From: Phycisphaeraceae bacterium
GTDB taxonomy: Bacteria > Planctomycetota > Phycisphaerae > Phycisphaerales > UBA1924
NCBI GenBank assembly: GCA_019454185.1
Contig: CP075368.1
Location: 310,001-374,000, forward strand
Length of the DNA stretch: 64,000 nucleotides
Direction of reading: 5' to 3'
Shown here piece after piece: positions 29,923-39,744 of the stretch. The notes under the pieces were generated by a model. It saw only the letters and a list, made by a program, of their open reading frames with translations, was not told the DNA's origin and ran no database searches. The first letter of the stretch is position 1; the number at the start of each line of letters is the position of its first letter. The position numbers were made by a program, and so were the translations under genes.

Positions 29923-30738
29923 ATGATCGACACGCATTGCCATCTCACCTTTCCGGAGTTCGCGGGCCAGGTGCCCGAGGTGCTCGCCCGCGCGAAGCAG
30001 CACGGGGTCCACGGCGCGATCACCGTATCAACCTCGACATCCAACGCGCCGGAGTGTCTGGCGATCGCCGGAGACCACGCAAACGTCTGGTGCACCGCGG
30101 GCGTTCACCCTTTGTACAGCGATGATCCGGGGTCGTTGCCCCACGTCTGGGATCGGCTCCGCGAAGTCGCCCATCACCCCAAATGCGTCGCCTGGGGCGA
30201 ACTCGGTCTGGATCGGCACTACAGCGAACCCGCGTTCGGCGTGCAACTCGCCGTGCTCGATGAGCAACTGGACCACCTTCGACGCTGGAAGCGCGACGGC
30301 ATCGAGAAACCCGTCGTCCTCCACTGCCGGGAAGCGTTCGACGATCTCATCCCCATCCTCAAACGCAGCGGGCTCGACACCACCCGCATGGTCTTCCACT
30401 GCTTCACCGGCGGCCCGCGAGAGATGCGCAAGGTGCTCGACATCGGCGCCTGGGCCAGCTTCACGGGCGTCGCCACCTACAGGAACGCCGCCGAGGTCCG
30501 CGACGCCGCGAGACTCGTGCCGCTCGATCGCATCATGGTCGAGACCGACGCGCCCTACCTCTCCCCTGAGCCCAAACGTGGCGTCAGGCCCTGTGAGCCG
30601 TGGATGGTCTCGATCACCGCCCGCTCCCTCGCAGAGACGCGCGCCGAACCCTGGCCGGACTTCCACGACACGCTCAACCGGAACACCGCGAGCTTCTTCG
30701 GAATCCCCGAAGAGTCGATCCGGGGAGGAGCCGCGTGA
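29923..30738 (+). CDS. tatD: TatD-family metal-dependent hydrolase (DNase)
   Basis: The 271-residue TIM-barrel hydrolase shows the metal-binding motif MIDTHCHL at the start, then GELGLDRHYS, VVLHCREAFDDLI, MVFHCFTGGPREM and VETDAPYLSPEP, which together supply the His/Asp/Glu ligands. Family members are 3'-5' exonucleases or 2-deoxyribonuclease-like enzymes. The ATG at 29923 has GGGCAGG upstream. Its stop overlaps the GTG start of lgt, so tatD, lgt and galE form an overlapping unit. Confidence 0.93.
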   Translation: MIDTHCHLTFPEFAGQVPEVLARAKQHGVHGAITVSTSTSNAPECLAIAGDHANVWCTAGVHPLYSDDPGSLPHVWDRLREVAHHPKCVAWGELGLDRHYSEPAFGVQLAVLDEQLDHLRRWKRDGIEKPVVLHCREAFDDLIPILKRSGLDTTRMVFHCFTGGPREMRKVLDIGAWASFTGVATYRNAAEVRDAARLVPLDRIMVETDAPYLSPEPKRGVRPCEPWMVSITARSLAETRAEPWPDFHDTLNRNTASFFGIPEESIRGGAA

Positions 30739-31832
30739 GCCCCCTGCCGACGATCTGCTCGACACTCGCCGAATCGTGGTTCCACGACCTCGGACCGGTC
30801 CTCCTGCAACTCGGACCGGTCGCGATCCGCTGGTACGGGCTCTCGTACGTCCTCGGGTTCATCGCGGGGTGGTATCTGCTCTCCCGCCTCGCCCGCAAGA
30901 ACCTGATCGCCCTCCCGCCCGACCGCGTCGGCGACGCCGCAATGCTCTTCGTCCTCGGCGTCGTCCTCGGGGGACGCCTCGGCTACGCCATCCTCTACGA
31001 TCCCGCTCTGTTCATCACATTCTCGTCTGGCTTCCCATTCTGGGCTCTCCTCGAAATCAACAAGGGCGGCATGGCGAGCCACGGCGGAATCGTCGGCACG
31101 ATCATCGCCGCCGCGGTCATCTCGCGCGGCTTCAAAGACGCCGACGGCAAACGCGTCGGCAGATGCCCCGCGCCGCACATGATGGACACCATCGCCCTCG
31201 TCTGCCCCGTCGGGCTCGGGCTCGGACGCCTGGCCAACTTCATCAACGGCGAACTCCTCGGCAAGATCGTCACCATGCCAGGCGCCGGCCCGGGCCCGTG
31301 GTGGGCCGTGAAGTTCCCGCAGGAAGTCCTCGACGAGCACGCGCCGGATCTCTCCGCTTCGCAGGTCGAATCCCTCAGAACACTCGCCGCAACCTACGCC
31401 AGACCAGGCGACATCACCTTCGCCCAGCAGTACCAGCGTCTGCTCGACACGCTCCACGCCGGAGGCGAGCGAGCGGCACAGATCAAGCATGATCTCGCCC
31501 CCCTCCTCGCCTCGCGCCACCCATCCCAGTTGTACCAGTTCGCCGCCGAAGGCCTCATCCTCGGCCTCGCCCTCTGGTGGATCTGGCGCAAACCCAGAAA
31601 GCCGGGCGTCGTCGGGTCCTGGTTCCTGATTCTCTACGGGGCCATGCGGATCGCCACCGAATTCTGGCGCTTGCCCGATGGACACCTCGCCGTCCAGCGC
31701 ATCGCGGGGCTGAGCCGCGGCCAATGGCTCAGCGTGCTGATGGTGATCCTCGGGCTCGTGCTCCTGAGATGGTTCATGTCTCGTGACGCCGCGAAACTCG
31801 GCGGATGGATGAAGGCGAAGGTGAACGCATGA
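30735..31832 (+). CDS. lgt: Prolipoprotein diacylglyceryl transferase
   Basis: Lgt moves diacylglycerol from phosphatidylglycerol to the lipobox Cys of prolipoproteins, the first step of lipoprotein maturation; several lipoproteins are encoded in this window. The 365-residue inner-membrane protein has the motifs IRWYGLSYVLGFIAGW, GGMASHGGIVGTIIAA, GLGRLANFINGELLGK and HPSQLYQFAAEG. Between the GELLGK and HPSQLY motifs it carries about 80 residues instead of the usual 20-30, an Ala/Leu-rich charged insertion. Start is GTG at 30735, overlapping the tatD stop (GTGA), with GGAGGAG upstream. Confidence 0.93.
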   Translation: MSPLPTICSTLAESWFHDLGPVLLQLGPVAIRWYGLSYVLGFIAGWYLLSRLARKNLIALPPDRVGDAAMLFVLGVVLGGRLGYAILYDPALFITFSSGFPFWALLEINKGGMASHGGIVGTIIAAAVISRGFKDADGKRVGRCPAPHMMDTIALVCPVGLGLGRLANFINGELLGKIVTMPGAGPGPWWAVKFPQEVLDEHAPDLSASQVESLRTLAATYARPGDITFAQQYQRLLDTLHAGGERAAQIKHDLAPLLASRHPSQLYQFAAEGLILGLALWWIWRKPRKPGVVGSWFLILYGAMRIATEFWRLPDGHLAVQRIAGLSRGQWLSVLMVILGLVLLRWFMSRDAAKLGGWMKAKVNA

Positions 31833-32881
31833 GCGTGCTCGTGACCGGAGGCGCCGGGTACATCGGATCACACGCCGTCCAGCGGCTCCTCGCCGAAGGG
31901 CACGACGTCGTCGTGGTGGACAACCTCTTCCGAGGCCACCTCGCAGCGATCGATCGCCTGCGCCAGCGCGCCAAGGGCGGAGATCGACTCGGTTTCGAAC
32001 GCCTCGACATCGGCCATACCGACGCCATCGAGTCCGTCATCCGCGAGCGAAGGATCGAAACGATCATGCACTTCGCGGCGTGGACCTATGTCGGAGAGTC
32101 AGTCGAGAAACCCCTCGACTACTACACCAACAACACCGCGGGCTCGCTCTCGCTCATCCGCGCGTGCGAACGCAGCTGGAGCCACCCGCACGGCGGAGTG
32201 AGGCGTTTCGTCTTCAGCTCCACCGCCGCCACCTACGGCGAACCGCCCGCCGAACGAGTCCCGATTCGCGAGGATTGTCCCCAACTCCCCATCAATCCGT
32301 ACGGCGCATCCAAGCTCATGGTCGAACGCATGCTCATCGACGCCGTTCGCGCCGCCGCCAGGCAAGGGCGAGACTTCGGAGCCGCGTGCCTGCGATACTT
32401 CAACGTCGCAGGAGCCGATCGCACAGGCCTGATCGGCGAGGACCACGATCCCGAGACCCATCTCATCCCGATCGCGATCCAGGTCGCCCTCGGCAAGCGC
32501 CCCGCACTCACAATCTTCGGCGACGACTACCCCACGCCGGACGGAACCTGCATCCGTGACTACGTCCATGTCGAAGACCTCGCCGACGCGCACGCGACAG
32601 TCATGCAGAACATGCGCGCCCGCGAGGCAGTCGCCTACAACCTCGGCATCGGGCGCGGCTACTCCGTTCGCGAGGTCGCCTCCGCTGTCGAACGAGTCAC
32701 CGGAAAGACCATCCCCATCACTATCGGCAAACGCCGCGCAGGCGATCCCCCTGCACTCTTCGCAGATCCCGCAAAAATCCGCCGCGAACTCGGCTGGAAC
32801 GCGTCATGGACCGACCTCGATCGCATCATCGCGACCGCGTGGGACTGGATGCGTCAAAACCCCGATGGATACAAGTCCTGA
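31829..32881 (+). CDS. galE: UDP-glucose 4-epimerase
   Basis: The 350-residue extended SDR interconverts UDP-glucose and UDP-galactose. Motifs: NAD-binding VTGGAGYIGSHAVQRLL at the N-terminus, DNLFRGH, the catalytic Ser region SSTAATYGEP, active-site NPYGASKLMVE (Tyr-x3-Lys), RYFNVAGAD and the end DYVHVEDLADAH and KRRAGDPPALFADP. All are typical GalE. The ATG overlaps the lgt stop (ATGA), so it is co-transcribed with tatD and lgt. It probably supplies galactose units to envelope glycans. Confidence 0.93.
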   Translation: MSVLVTGGAGYIGSHAVQRLLAEGHDVVVVDNLFRGHLAAIDRLRQRAKGGDRLGFERLDIGHTDAIESVIRERRIETIMHFAAWTYVGESVEKPLDYYTNNTAGSLSLIRACERSWSHPHGGVRRFVFSSTAATYGEPPAERVPIREDCPQLPINPYGASKLMVERMLIDAVRAAARQGRDFGAACLRYFNVAGADRTGLIGEDHDPETHLIPIAIQVALGKRPALTIFGDDYPTPDGTCIRDYVHVEDLADAHATVMQNMRAREAVAYNLGIGRGYSVREVASAVERVTGKTIPITIGKRRAGDPPALFADPAKIRRELGWNASWTDLDRIIATAWDWMRQNPDGYKS

Positions 32882-32916
32882 CGACCACACCCACTGCGTC
32901 AAGGAGGGGATTCAAG

Positions 32917-34251
32917 ATGACACCCACACCGAACCGGCTGCTCGCATCTCTGCTCGGCGTGGCTCTCTTCCCTTTGCTGGCTCTCAGCCAGTCCGCCGCG
33001 CCGAACGAGGCCGCGCTCGTTTCCGGCGTCCACGCCGCGGGCGCATCGGGCTCTTGGCGCGATCCGTCCCAATGGCCGCCACGATTCGGCCGCACGGTCG
33101 ATCAACCGATCCAGGGCGTGGTCGTCGAACTGCCCGCCGGTAGAACAACGCACGCTTGGAAAGCCGCCAGCGCGGCCGGCGCACTCGCCCGCGGGTGGTG
33201 GGACACAGCGTCAGACAGTGAAAGACTGCTCAACGGCCAGCCCGCAACCACATTCTTCGCAGAGCCGATCGACGGCGTCTTCGGGTTCCATCGCGAACCG
33301 CTCAAGCCGAACGAGCCCCCGGAATCACTCCCTCCCGCCGCTGCAATGATGTTCGTCAGCGGCCAACGCACGGACGCACCCTGGGCGGGTCTCGCGCCAG
33401 AGACGGTCTCGATCGAACGCACATGGTTCTCTCTCTACGACCCCACCAAGGGTCCCGCACGAGGCATCGCCATCGTCATGCCCGGACTCTTCGGCACGCC
33501 CGAAGCCGTCTTTGATCAGGTCGTACGCCACTTCCAATCACGCCGCTGGGTCGTGCTGCGCATGATGGCACAGCCCTCGCGCTACACAGAGCGGCTCACC
33601 ATCTCGATCGATCCGGACGGCACCGCCGCCGCGGCTTCCCGATTGGCATCCACCTTCGATCAGCGCGCCGCCGAGTGCGCATACGCCGTCGAAGCCGCCC
33701 TCGCCTGGGCCGAGTCGAACCGCCCGGAGATCCGCAACATGCCGCGAGTCATCCTCGGAGGGAGCGGCGGAGCCATGTCTCTCCCTCCCGTCGTCGCGCG
33801 ACGACCCGGAAGCTTCCACGCCGCCGTGCTCATCGCCGGCGGAGCAGACTTCGCCACCATCGCCGCGACGAGCAACTATGAAGAGTGGGTCGATTCGGTC
33901 CGCCTGCGTTGGGGCGACCGGAAGGGAACACCGGCCGAGGTCGAGGCGTTGAGCCGCGACTATCTCGCCCACGCAAGACTCGACGCCTACCACACCGCCG
34001 AGGCCCTGCAGGGAACGCCGATGCTCTTCGTGCAGGCGTCCCGCGACCGCGCCGTCCCGGCGCAGCAGCAGGAACTGCTCTGGGAACGTCTCGGTCGTCC
34101 TGAACGTCGCCTGCTCAACGTCGGCCACGAAACACTCTTCGTCTCACTTCCTCTGCGCATGAGCGGCATCATGGACTGGATCGACAAAGCCCTCGAATCG
34201 GCGGAGCGCGGGCAAGCCGCAGAGCCGCACCATCCGCCGGAACCGGAATGA
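32917..34251 (+). CDS. Exported alpha/beta hydrolase
   Basis: The 444-residue product has a signal peptide (ASLLGVALFPLLALSQSAA, about 9-27). The hydrolase core starts with AIVMPGLFGTPEAVFDQV; the nucleophile elbow is LGGSGGAMSLP (Ser near residue 284). The likely acid is in ASRDRAVPAQQQE and the His in LNVGHETLF. This is a complete Ser/Asp/His set for an esterase or peptidase-like enzyme. The N-terminal ~170 residues do not resemble a known domain. AAGGAGGGG lies about 9 nt before the ATG, a very strong site. It follows galE by 35 nt and could be in the same transcript. Confidence 0.82.
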   Translation: MTPTPNRLLASLLGVALFPLLALSQSAAPNEAALVSGVHAAGASGSWRDPSQWPPRFGRTVDQPIQGVVVELPAGRTTHAWKAASAAGALARGWWDTASDSERLLNGQPATTFFAEPIDGVFGFHREPLKPNEPPESLPPAAAMMFVSGQRTDAPWAGLAPETVSIERTWFSLYDPTKGPARGIAIVMPGLFGTPEAVFDQVVRHFQSRRWVVLRMMAQPSRYTERLTISIDPDGTAAAASRLASTFDQRAAECAYAVEAALAWAESNRPEIRNMPRVILGGSGGAMSLPPVVARRPGSFHAAVLIAGGADFATIAATSNYEEWVDSVRLRWGDRKGTPAEVEALSRDYLAHARLDAYHTAEALQGTPMLFVQASRDRAVPAQQQELLWERLGRPERRLLNVGHETLFVSLPLRMSGIMDWIDKALESAERGQAAEPHHPPEPE

Positions 34252-34281
34252 ACCGACGCGAATAGAGTTCCGGGAACACAC

Positions 34282-35247
34282 GTGAACCTCTTCATCAGCC
34301 CATATCACCTCGCGACACGAGAGCCCCCGGCGATGGTGGCCATGCTCCTCGCCAGAAGCTGCGTCTCCCTCATCCCCGCTCCAATGGGCGCGGACTCTCG
34401 AGAGCACCTCGCGATGGCCGTCGCCAGAGTTCCCAGGTACGGCGAGCTCATGGATCGTTTCTCATGGGCAAAGCCGCTCTTCGCTCGCAGCGTCGCGGCC
34501 TCCCACATCGGCGGCGCCGATGCGCTCGCCGACGTGCACGCGATGTGGAGCAGAATCGAGCACGAAGACGCATGGTCGCCCCTCCGGGCATGGATGCGCT
34601 GGTCGCTCGTTGAAGAGCCCGAAGCATTCCTCGACGCGATCTGCGCCGATGTGCTCAGGGGTGGGCCGGATCCCGGCATCTGCGTTCCCATCGCCGCCGG
34701 CGTCGATCGCTTCGCGCAGCGCTTCGGCCTCGTCGTCGCACGGTCCCACCCGACGTCCCTCGCCCAACGCGCCGAAACCGCCTTCGCACGATCGATCGTC
34801 TCCTGGTCCATGCCCGTGCTGATGCAGGCAGATGCAAGCCGACTCCTCCACGCGAGAGAACTCCTCGAAAGCGAGCTCCAGGGCCTGCGTCTCGCCCTCG
34901 AATGTGCCGCCGCCGGACACGGAAGCCGCGACGATGTACGCGACGCGGCACGCCTCTACAACGCACGCTTCGCCGAGCTGGAAGCCGAACTCCTCGCCGA
35001 TGAGGACGACGAGGTCAGACCCGTCGCCGGCACCGTCGCACTCTCGCTCGTCGCCATGCCGCAGGATGTCGCCCTGCGATCAAGCGCAGACGCCGCCGCC
35101 GCCGTCTCCTCAACACGCGAGCGAAAGTCGCGGGCCGCTCATACCTTCGAACCACACAACGACGAACTGACGCTCTCGCTGCTCGTCAAAGTCATGGGTC
35201 GCGACGGCGCCAAGGGCAGAGCAGGCCGCGCCTGGGCTCGCGGCTGA
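34282..35247 (+). CDS. Hypothetical cytoplasmic protein, 321 residues
   Basis: I do not recognise a family. The product is largely helical with no signal peptide. Notable segments are an N-terminal [20 protein letters not shown], a central [14 protein letters not shown], and an acidic stretch ([16 protein letters not shown]). Start is GTG at 34282; a palindrome GTTCCGGGAAC lies just upstream at 34267-34277. It sits between an exported hydrolase and the DUF255 gene, all on the same strand, with 23-30 nt gaps, so it may be part of a loose operon. Confidence 0.6.
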   Translation: MNLFISPYHLATREPPAMVAMLLARSCVSLIPAPMGADSREHLAMAVARVPRYGELMDRFSWAKPLFARSVAASHIGGADALADVHAMWSRIEHEDAWSPLRAWMRWSLVEEPEAFLDAICADVLRGGPDPGICVPIAAGVDRFAQRFGLVVARSHPTSLAQRAETAFARSIVSWSMPVLMQADASRLLHARELLESELQGLRLALECAAAGHGSRDDVRDAARLYNARFAELEAELLADEDDEVRPVAGTVALSLVAMPQDVALRSSADAAAAVSSTRERKSRAAHTFEPHNDELTLSLLVKVMGRDGAKGRAGRAWARG

Positions 35248-35270
35248 TTGCCCGAAGGAGGAGTTGTTCG

Positions 35271-37730
35271 ATGGCCTCAGCACCCCGTAGCGGATCCGGG
35301 CGACCGCCCAACCGGCTTGCACAGGAGAGCAGCCCCTACCTCCTCCAGCACGCGCGCAACCCTGTGGACTGGTGGCCCTGGTGCGCCGACGCGTTCGAAG
35401 AGGCGCGCCGCCGCGACGTGCCCGTCTTCCTCAGCATCGGGTACTCAACCTGCTACTGGTGCCACGTCATGGAGCGCGAATCCTTCGAGAACGAGGCAAC
35501 CGCCCGCCTGATGAACGAGCGCTTCGTCTCCATCAAACTCGATCGCGAGGAACGGCCCGAAGTCGACGACATCTACATGGCCGCGACGCAGGTCCTCACC
35601 GGGCGAGGCGGCTGGCCCATGAGCGTCTTCCTCGAACCCAAGACCCTCCGCCCTTTCTGGGCCGGTACCTACTACCCGCCCGAACCTCGCCACGGACTCC
35701 CCTCCTTCAAGCAGGTCCTCGAAGGCATGTCCGATGCCTATCGAGACAAACGCACGGAAGTCATCGAGCAGGCGGCAAAGCTCGGCCAGGCCGTCGAAGA
35801 GCATCTCGCCGCCGGCGGGGCGACGCAGGCGCAGCCGCCTGTCGCGATCGGCATGGGTGAGATCTCAGGCGCTGTCGGCGCATTGCTCAAACTCTTCGAT
35901 CGCACCGATGGCGGGTTCGGCCGAGCGCCCAAGTTCCCCCAGCCCGTCTATCTCGACCTCTTGCTCGATGCACGCCGCAGCGCGGGCGACGATGCCACGC
36001 GGGCCGCGATCGATCACGCCCTCACCTTCACACTCGACCGCATGGCCATCGGAGGCATGTTCGATCAGGTCGGCGGCGGCTTCCACCGCTACAGCGTCGA
36101 TGCCCACTGGACCGTGCCGCACTTCGAGAAAATGCTCTACGACAACGCCATGCTGCTCGGCGTCTACGCCGACGCCGCTCGCACGCTCGACGACGGCTTC
36201 TACGCACGCCTCGTCGCCCGAACGATCGGATACCTGCTCCGTGAGATGGTGCTTGAAACCCAGCCATCCAGCGGACCGGCCAGCAGCCGCGCCTTCGCCT
36301 TCGCGACCGCTCAGGATGCAGAAGTAGACGGACGCGAAGGCAGGAACTACGTCTGGACACGCGAAGAACTCGTGAGCGTGCTCGGTGAAGAAGACGGCGA
36401 CTTCGCATGTCGGGTCTACAGCGTCGATGCCGGCGCAAACTTCAAAGACCCGCACCACCCCGACGATGCGCCCGTGAACGTCCTCCGACTCGAAGCCCGG
36501 CCGGAACGCATCGCCGCCGCTCTCGGCATGGACATCGCCGATTTCCTCACTCGGTTCGACGCGATCAACGAGCAACTCCTCCGCGCTCGCTCCACACGCA
36601 AGCAGCCCCATATCGACGACAAGATCATCGCCGGCTGGAACGGGCTCATGATCGCATGTCTCGCACGCGCCGGCGACCTCGATTCAAGAGCCCTCCACGC
36701 CGCACGCCGAGCCGCAAACTTCCTCATCGAGCACATGATCGACGAGGACGCAACGCTCTACCGCATCGCAAAGATCGGCGCGGGGGAGGGTGCCAGTGGA
36801 GCAGAGAGTGGTGGGGCGGTCGGCGTGAAGCACCCCGCGCCGCTCGAGGATTACGCCTTCGTGATGCACGGGATGACGACGCTCGCGATGCGTTCCGAGC
36901 CCGATCGCCAGGTCGGCATCACGATCGCCCGTGCCCTCGCCGCCCGCGCCCGCGACCTCTTCTGGGATGAAGACGGCGGCGGGTTCTACGACACCATGCC
37001 CGAAGCGCCCGACCTTTTCGTCCGCGCACGCTCGACCTACGACGGTGCCATCCCGTGCGGCACCAGCGTCATGATCCACGCGCTCATCGATCTCCACGAA
37101 CTCACCGGCGAACGCGCCTACCTCGACGATGCGGTCGCCGCCCTCGCAGCGATCAGCCCCGCCGTCAAAGACTCACCAGTCTCCACAGCTAACTCAACGC
37201 GAGCCCTGCTCCGCCTCCTCGTCGGCGGCATGATCGAAGAGTCCGCAGAACCACCGGCACCCGCGCCCGGTGCTGCTTCTACGGGCGCGGAAGCGGGCCT
37301 CCAGACACCGATCGAGGTCTATGCGAGCGTCGAGCGCGTGACCGTGAAGGACGATGAGCCCGCGGAGATTGTGGTGAAGGTCCGCGTCCTGCCCGGATAC
37401 CACGTCATCTCGCCTCTGAGCCCGGTGTTCGCCGCCGGGAACGATGCGCCGGCACTCGTGCCGCTGCACGTCCACATCATCGGCGGCAGCGGCGTCCGCG
37501 TCTACGCGGACTATCCGGAGGGAACGTCTCTCGCCTCCGGAGCCGTGGAAGGACTCGCCGGAGTCAACGGCATCGCAGGGGAGTTCGACATGCGCCTCGC
37601 GATCGAACGCGACCCGGAGAAGCCGTGGAAGGGCAACCCGCTGATCGCGATCACCTTCCAGGCCTGTACCGACACGGCCTGCGAGCGTGCGAGAACGCTG
37701 GAGCTGGATGTGGCGATCGACCGGGGGTGA
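35271..37730 (+). CDS. DUF255/SPATA20-type thioredoxin-domain protein with DsbD-like C-terminal domain
   Basis: The 819-residue product has a DUF255 thioredoxin-like domain at about 14-180 ([22 protein letters not shown], then [19 protein letters not shown] with [23 protein letters not shown]). An (alpha/alpha)6 barrel follows at about 200-660 ([49 protein letters not shown]). The last ~130 residues (after a Pro/Ala linker at about 665) look like the N-terminal domain of DsbD ([24 protein letters not shown]). The enzyme family's reaction is unsettled, with sugar-epimerase-like folds. GGAGGAG precedes the ATG. Confidence 0.9.
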   Translation: MASAPRSGSGRPPNRLAQESSPYLLQHARNPVDWWPWCADAFEEARRRDVPVFLSIGYSTCYWCHVMERESFENEATARLMNERFVSIKLDREERPEVDDIYMAATQVLTGRGGWPMSVFLEPKTLRPFWAGTYYPPEPRHGLPSFKQVLEGMSDAYRDKRTEVIEQAAKLGQAVEEHLAAGGATQAQPPVAIGMGEISGAVGALLKLFDRTDGGFGRAPKFPQPVYLDLLLDARRSAGDDATRAAIDHALTFTLDRMAIGGMFDQVGGGFHRYSVDAHWTVPHFEKMLYDNAMLLGVYADAARTLDDGFYARLVARTIGYLLREMVLETQPSSGPASSRAFAFATAQDAEVDGREGRNYVWTREELVSVLGEEDGDFACRVYSVDAGANFKDPHHPDDAPVNVLRLEARPERIAAALGMDIADFLTRFDAINEQLLRARSTRKQPHIDDKIIAGWNGLMIACLARAGDLDSRALHAARRAANFLIEHMIDEDATLYRIAKIGAGEGASGAESGGAVGVKHPAPLEDYAFVMHGMTTLAMRSEPDRQVGITIARALAARARDLFWDEDGGGFYDTMPEAPDLFVRARSTYDGAIPCGTSVMIHALIDLHELTGERAYLDDAVAALAAISPAVKDSPVSTANSTRALLRLLVGGMIEESAEPPAPAPGAASTGAEAGLQTPIEVYASVERVTVKDDEPAEIVVKVRVLPGYHVISPLSPVFAAGNDAPALVPLHVHIIGGSGVRVYADYPEGTSLASGAVEGLAGVNGIAGEFDMRLAIERDPEKPWKGNPLIAITFQACTDTACERARTLELDVAIDRG

Positions 37731-37733
37731 AGA

Positions 37734-37797
37734 GACCACAGAGCATCCACCCGTTCGGCCTCTGCGCCACTCCGCGCTCTCCGTGTACTCTGTGGTC
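37734..37797. repeat. CTCTGTGGT-type repeat with terminal inverted 10-mers
   Basis: GACCACAGAG (37734-37743) and CTCTGTGGTC (37788-37797) are perfect inverted copies flanking a stretch of degenerate CTCTGCGCC/CTCCGCGCT/CTCCGTGT units. It fills the gap between two convergent genes and could also end transcription. Related phrases occur at 21728 and 57781. Confidence 0.65.
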
Positions 37798-37808
37798 ACT
37801 TCGTTCCT

Positions 37809-38963
37809 TCAGAGCGTGAACTTCGCATCCGTCCACACCGCGCCCTTGCGTGCACTCTCGACGACGCGTTCGATGAAGTGGACGCCCCGTGCACCATCGC
37901 GCACGGTCGGGAACTCCGTCGCCAGTCCCTCCGGCTTCGCCCCCGCCTTCTTCGCGGCAATAGCATCGATCGCCCCACGGTAGATATTCGCAAACGCCTC
38001 GATGAACGCCTCCGGATGCCCGCCCGGCAGCCGCGTCGCGCGCCCGGCCTCCGCTCCGACGCCCGGCCCGGAGCGCGTGAAAATCTGCCGCACGCCATCG
38101 CGGGGCTGGAACAGAAGCGAGTTCGGCTCCTCCTGCCTCCACGAGATCATCCCCTCCGTGCCGTACACGCGGACCGAAAGGTTGTTCTCCTCGCCGACGC
38201 ACACCTGCGAGCACGTCAGCGTCCCCTTCGCACCGCCCTTGTAGCGGATCAGAATCGCGGCATCATCGTCCAGCCGCCGCCCCGGCACGAACGTCGTCAG
38301 GTCCGCGCACAGCGACTCCATCTCCAACCCCGTGATCGTCGCGACAAGATTCTCCGCGTGCGTGCCGATATCCCCGACCGCCCCCGCGGCCCCCGACCTC
38401 GCCGGATCCGTCCGCCAGTCCGCCTGCTTCTGCCCACCGGATTCGAGCGCCGTCGCCAACCACCCCTGGTGGTACTCGACAAACACCTTGCGGATGGTGC
38501 CGAGTTTGCCCGCACGCACCAGCGACGCGGCCTGCTTCACAAGCGGATAGCCCGAGTAGTTGTACGTCACCGCGAAGACAACGCCGGACTTGGCGACGGT
38601 CTCGACCAGTTCATTCGCCTGCGCCGATGTGTGCACGAGCGGCTTGTCGCACACAACATTGATCCCCGCCGCGGCAAACGCCTTCGCGACCTCAAAGTGT
38701 GTGTCATTTGGCGTCACGATCGACACGAAGTCGATGCGATCGTTTGCCGGACGCTTCAGCTCGCCCTCCAGCATCTCCTTCCACGATCCGTAGGACCGAT
38801 CGGACGCGAGGCCGAGTTCTTTGGCGGATGCCCGCGCCCTCTCCGGCGTCGATGACAGCGCCCCCGCGACCAGCCGCGCCTTGTTGTCGAGCGAGACGGC
38901 CATGCGATGGACCGCCCCGATGAACGCCCCTTGTCCGCCGCCGACCATGCCGTAGGTGAGCAT
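37809..38963 (-). CDS. Gfo/Idh/MocA-family oxidoreductase (cytoplasmic)
   Basis: The 384-residue product has the Rossmann NAD(P) site [18 protein letters not shown] at the start, then [22 protein letters not shown], the conserved [10 protein letters not shown] (Lys of the E/C-K-P motif), and a C-terminal GFO_IDH_MocA domain with DIGTHAENL (catalytic-region His). It oxidises or reduces a sugar or cyclitol derivative; the substrate is unknown. No export signal is present. The ATG at 38963 aligns with the first strand; upstream in-frame residues are unsupported. It is downstream of the VapC-like gene, on the same strand, 28 nt away. Confidence 0.9.
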   Translation of the reverse strand: MLTYGMVGGGQGAFIGAVHRMAVSLDNKARLVAGALSSTPERARASAKELGLASDRSYGSWKEMLEGELKRPANDRIDFVSIVTPNDTHFEVAKAFAAAGINVVCDKPLVHTSAQANELVETVAKSGVVFAVTYNYSGYPLVKQAASLVRAGKLGTIRKVFVEYHQGWLATALESGGQKQADWRTDPARSGAAGAVGDIGTHAENLVATITGLEMESLCADLTTFVPGRRLDDDAAILIRYKGGAKGTLTCSQVCVGEENNLSVRVYGTEGMISWRQEEPNSLLFQPRDGVRQIFTRSGPGVGAEAGRATRLPGGHPEAFIEAFANIYRGAIDAIAAKKAGAKPEGLATEFPTVRDGARGVHFIERVVESARKGAVWTDAKFTL

Positions 38964-38991
38964 CGTGAACTCCGTGCTTTCGAGTGCGGAT

Positions 38992-39423
38992 CTAGATCTC
39001 AGCGGGAATGACCCGAAACGCCTTTCTCCCATTCACGCGATAGACGCGAAAGTGCGCATCGAGCGTGAAGATCCTCTGCGTGCCGACCTCCTCGGCGAGA
39101 ACGACGAGTGACGCGTCGCCCAGGTCCATCGGGAGATCGCGATACTTCTTCATGAGGTCGTACATCCTGTCCGAACAGTTCAGTCCGATCTCGTGGATCT
39201 GGAGGTCGCCCGTTCGCACAAGTTGCCAGAGCAGATCCTGCCCTCGCCAGCGGGAACCCGACCGAGAGAGCCGCTCGCCGACCATGTGCATCGCCTCGGT
39301 GAAGACCGGCCACGTTGTGACGAGCCCATCGCGGATGCGCTCAGTGGCCTGAGAACAGATCTTGTGGTCTCGGTCTCGCGAGTTGACGAGAGCAAGCAGC
39401 GGACCAGCATCGACAATGGTCAC
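38992..39423 (-). CDS. vapC: PIN-domain ribonuclease toxin (VapC-like)
   Basis: The 143-residue product has the acidic PIN residues: [10 protein letters not shown] (Asp 5), TEAMHM (Glu near 43), [15 protein letters not shown] (Asp near 99-102) and IFTLDAHF (Asp near 122). VapC toxins cut tRNA or rRNA. Start is GTG at 39423, overlapping the stop of the upstream ribbon-helix-helix antitoxin (GTGA), a normal toxin-antitoxin layout. Confidence 0.88.
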   Translation of the reverse strand: MTIVDAGPLLALVNSRDRDHKICSQATERIRDGLVTTWPVFTEAMHMVGERLSRSGSRWRGQDLLWQLVRTGDLQIHEIGLNCSDRMYDLMKKYRDLPMDLGDASLVVLAEEVGTQRIFTLDAHFRVYRVNGRKAFRVIPAEI

Positions 39424-39683
39424 GGCTTGTTCCGCCGACGTTTACGGTCATGCGACCGAAGCAGTGACTTTGAGAACTCGCGCCCGCTGTTTCTCGCGTC
39501 TGTACCGTCAACGGCCACTGCGCCGATGAAGTAAGACAGGCGATCCTTGAGAGAGGTCTTGAGGATCTCGTCGCACTTCTCACGCGTCCCGGTTCGGATG
39601 ATCTCCGAGGCGTGCAGCCCGCTGGTACGCGACGCCTCAGCGAGCAGACGCTCTGTATCCGCATCCAAACGAACGCTTCGCAT
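39420..39683 (-). CDS. vapB: Ribbon-helix-helix antitoxin (VapB-like)
   Basis: The 87-residue product starts MRSVRLDADTERLLAEASRT and GLHASEIIRTGTREKC, a ribbon-helix-helix DNA-binding domain (about 1-45). The basic C-terminal tail ([14 protein letters not shown]) presumably wraps the toxin. Such antitoxins neutralise VapC and repress their own operon. The ATG at 39683 is preceded by CGGAG, and a well-formed promoter lies upstream. Confidence 0.85.
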   Translation of the reverse strand: MRSVRLDADTERLLAEASRTSGLHASEIIRTGTREKCDEILKTSLKDRLSYFIGAVAVDGTDARNSGREFSKSLLRSHDRKRRRNKP

Positions 39684-39713
39684 GGCAGTGGCTCCGTAAT
39701 ACGCTCGCCTTAC

Positions 39714-39742
39714 ATCGTATCACGACTGCATGTGCCCCGCAA
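39714..39742 (-). promoter_or_regulatory. Candidate vapBC promoter
   Basis: Minus strand: TTGCGG (39742-39737), 17-nt spacer, TACGAT (39719-39714). The start point would give a leader of about 25 nt that includes the CGGAG ribosome site of vapB. Confidence 0.55.
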
Positions 39743-39744
39743 CT

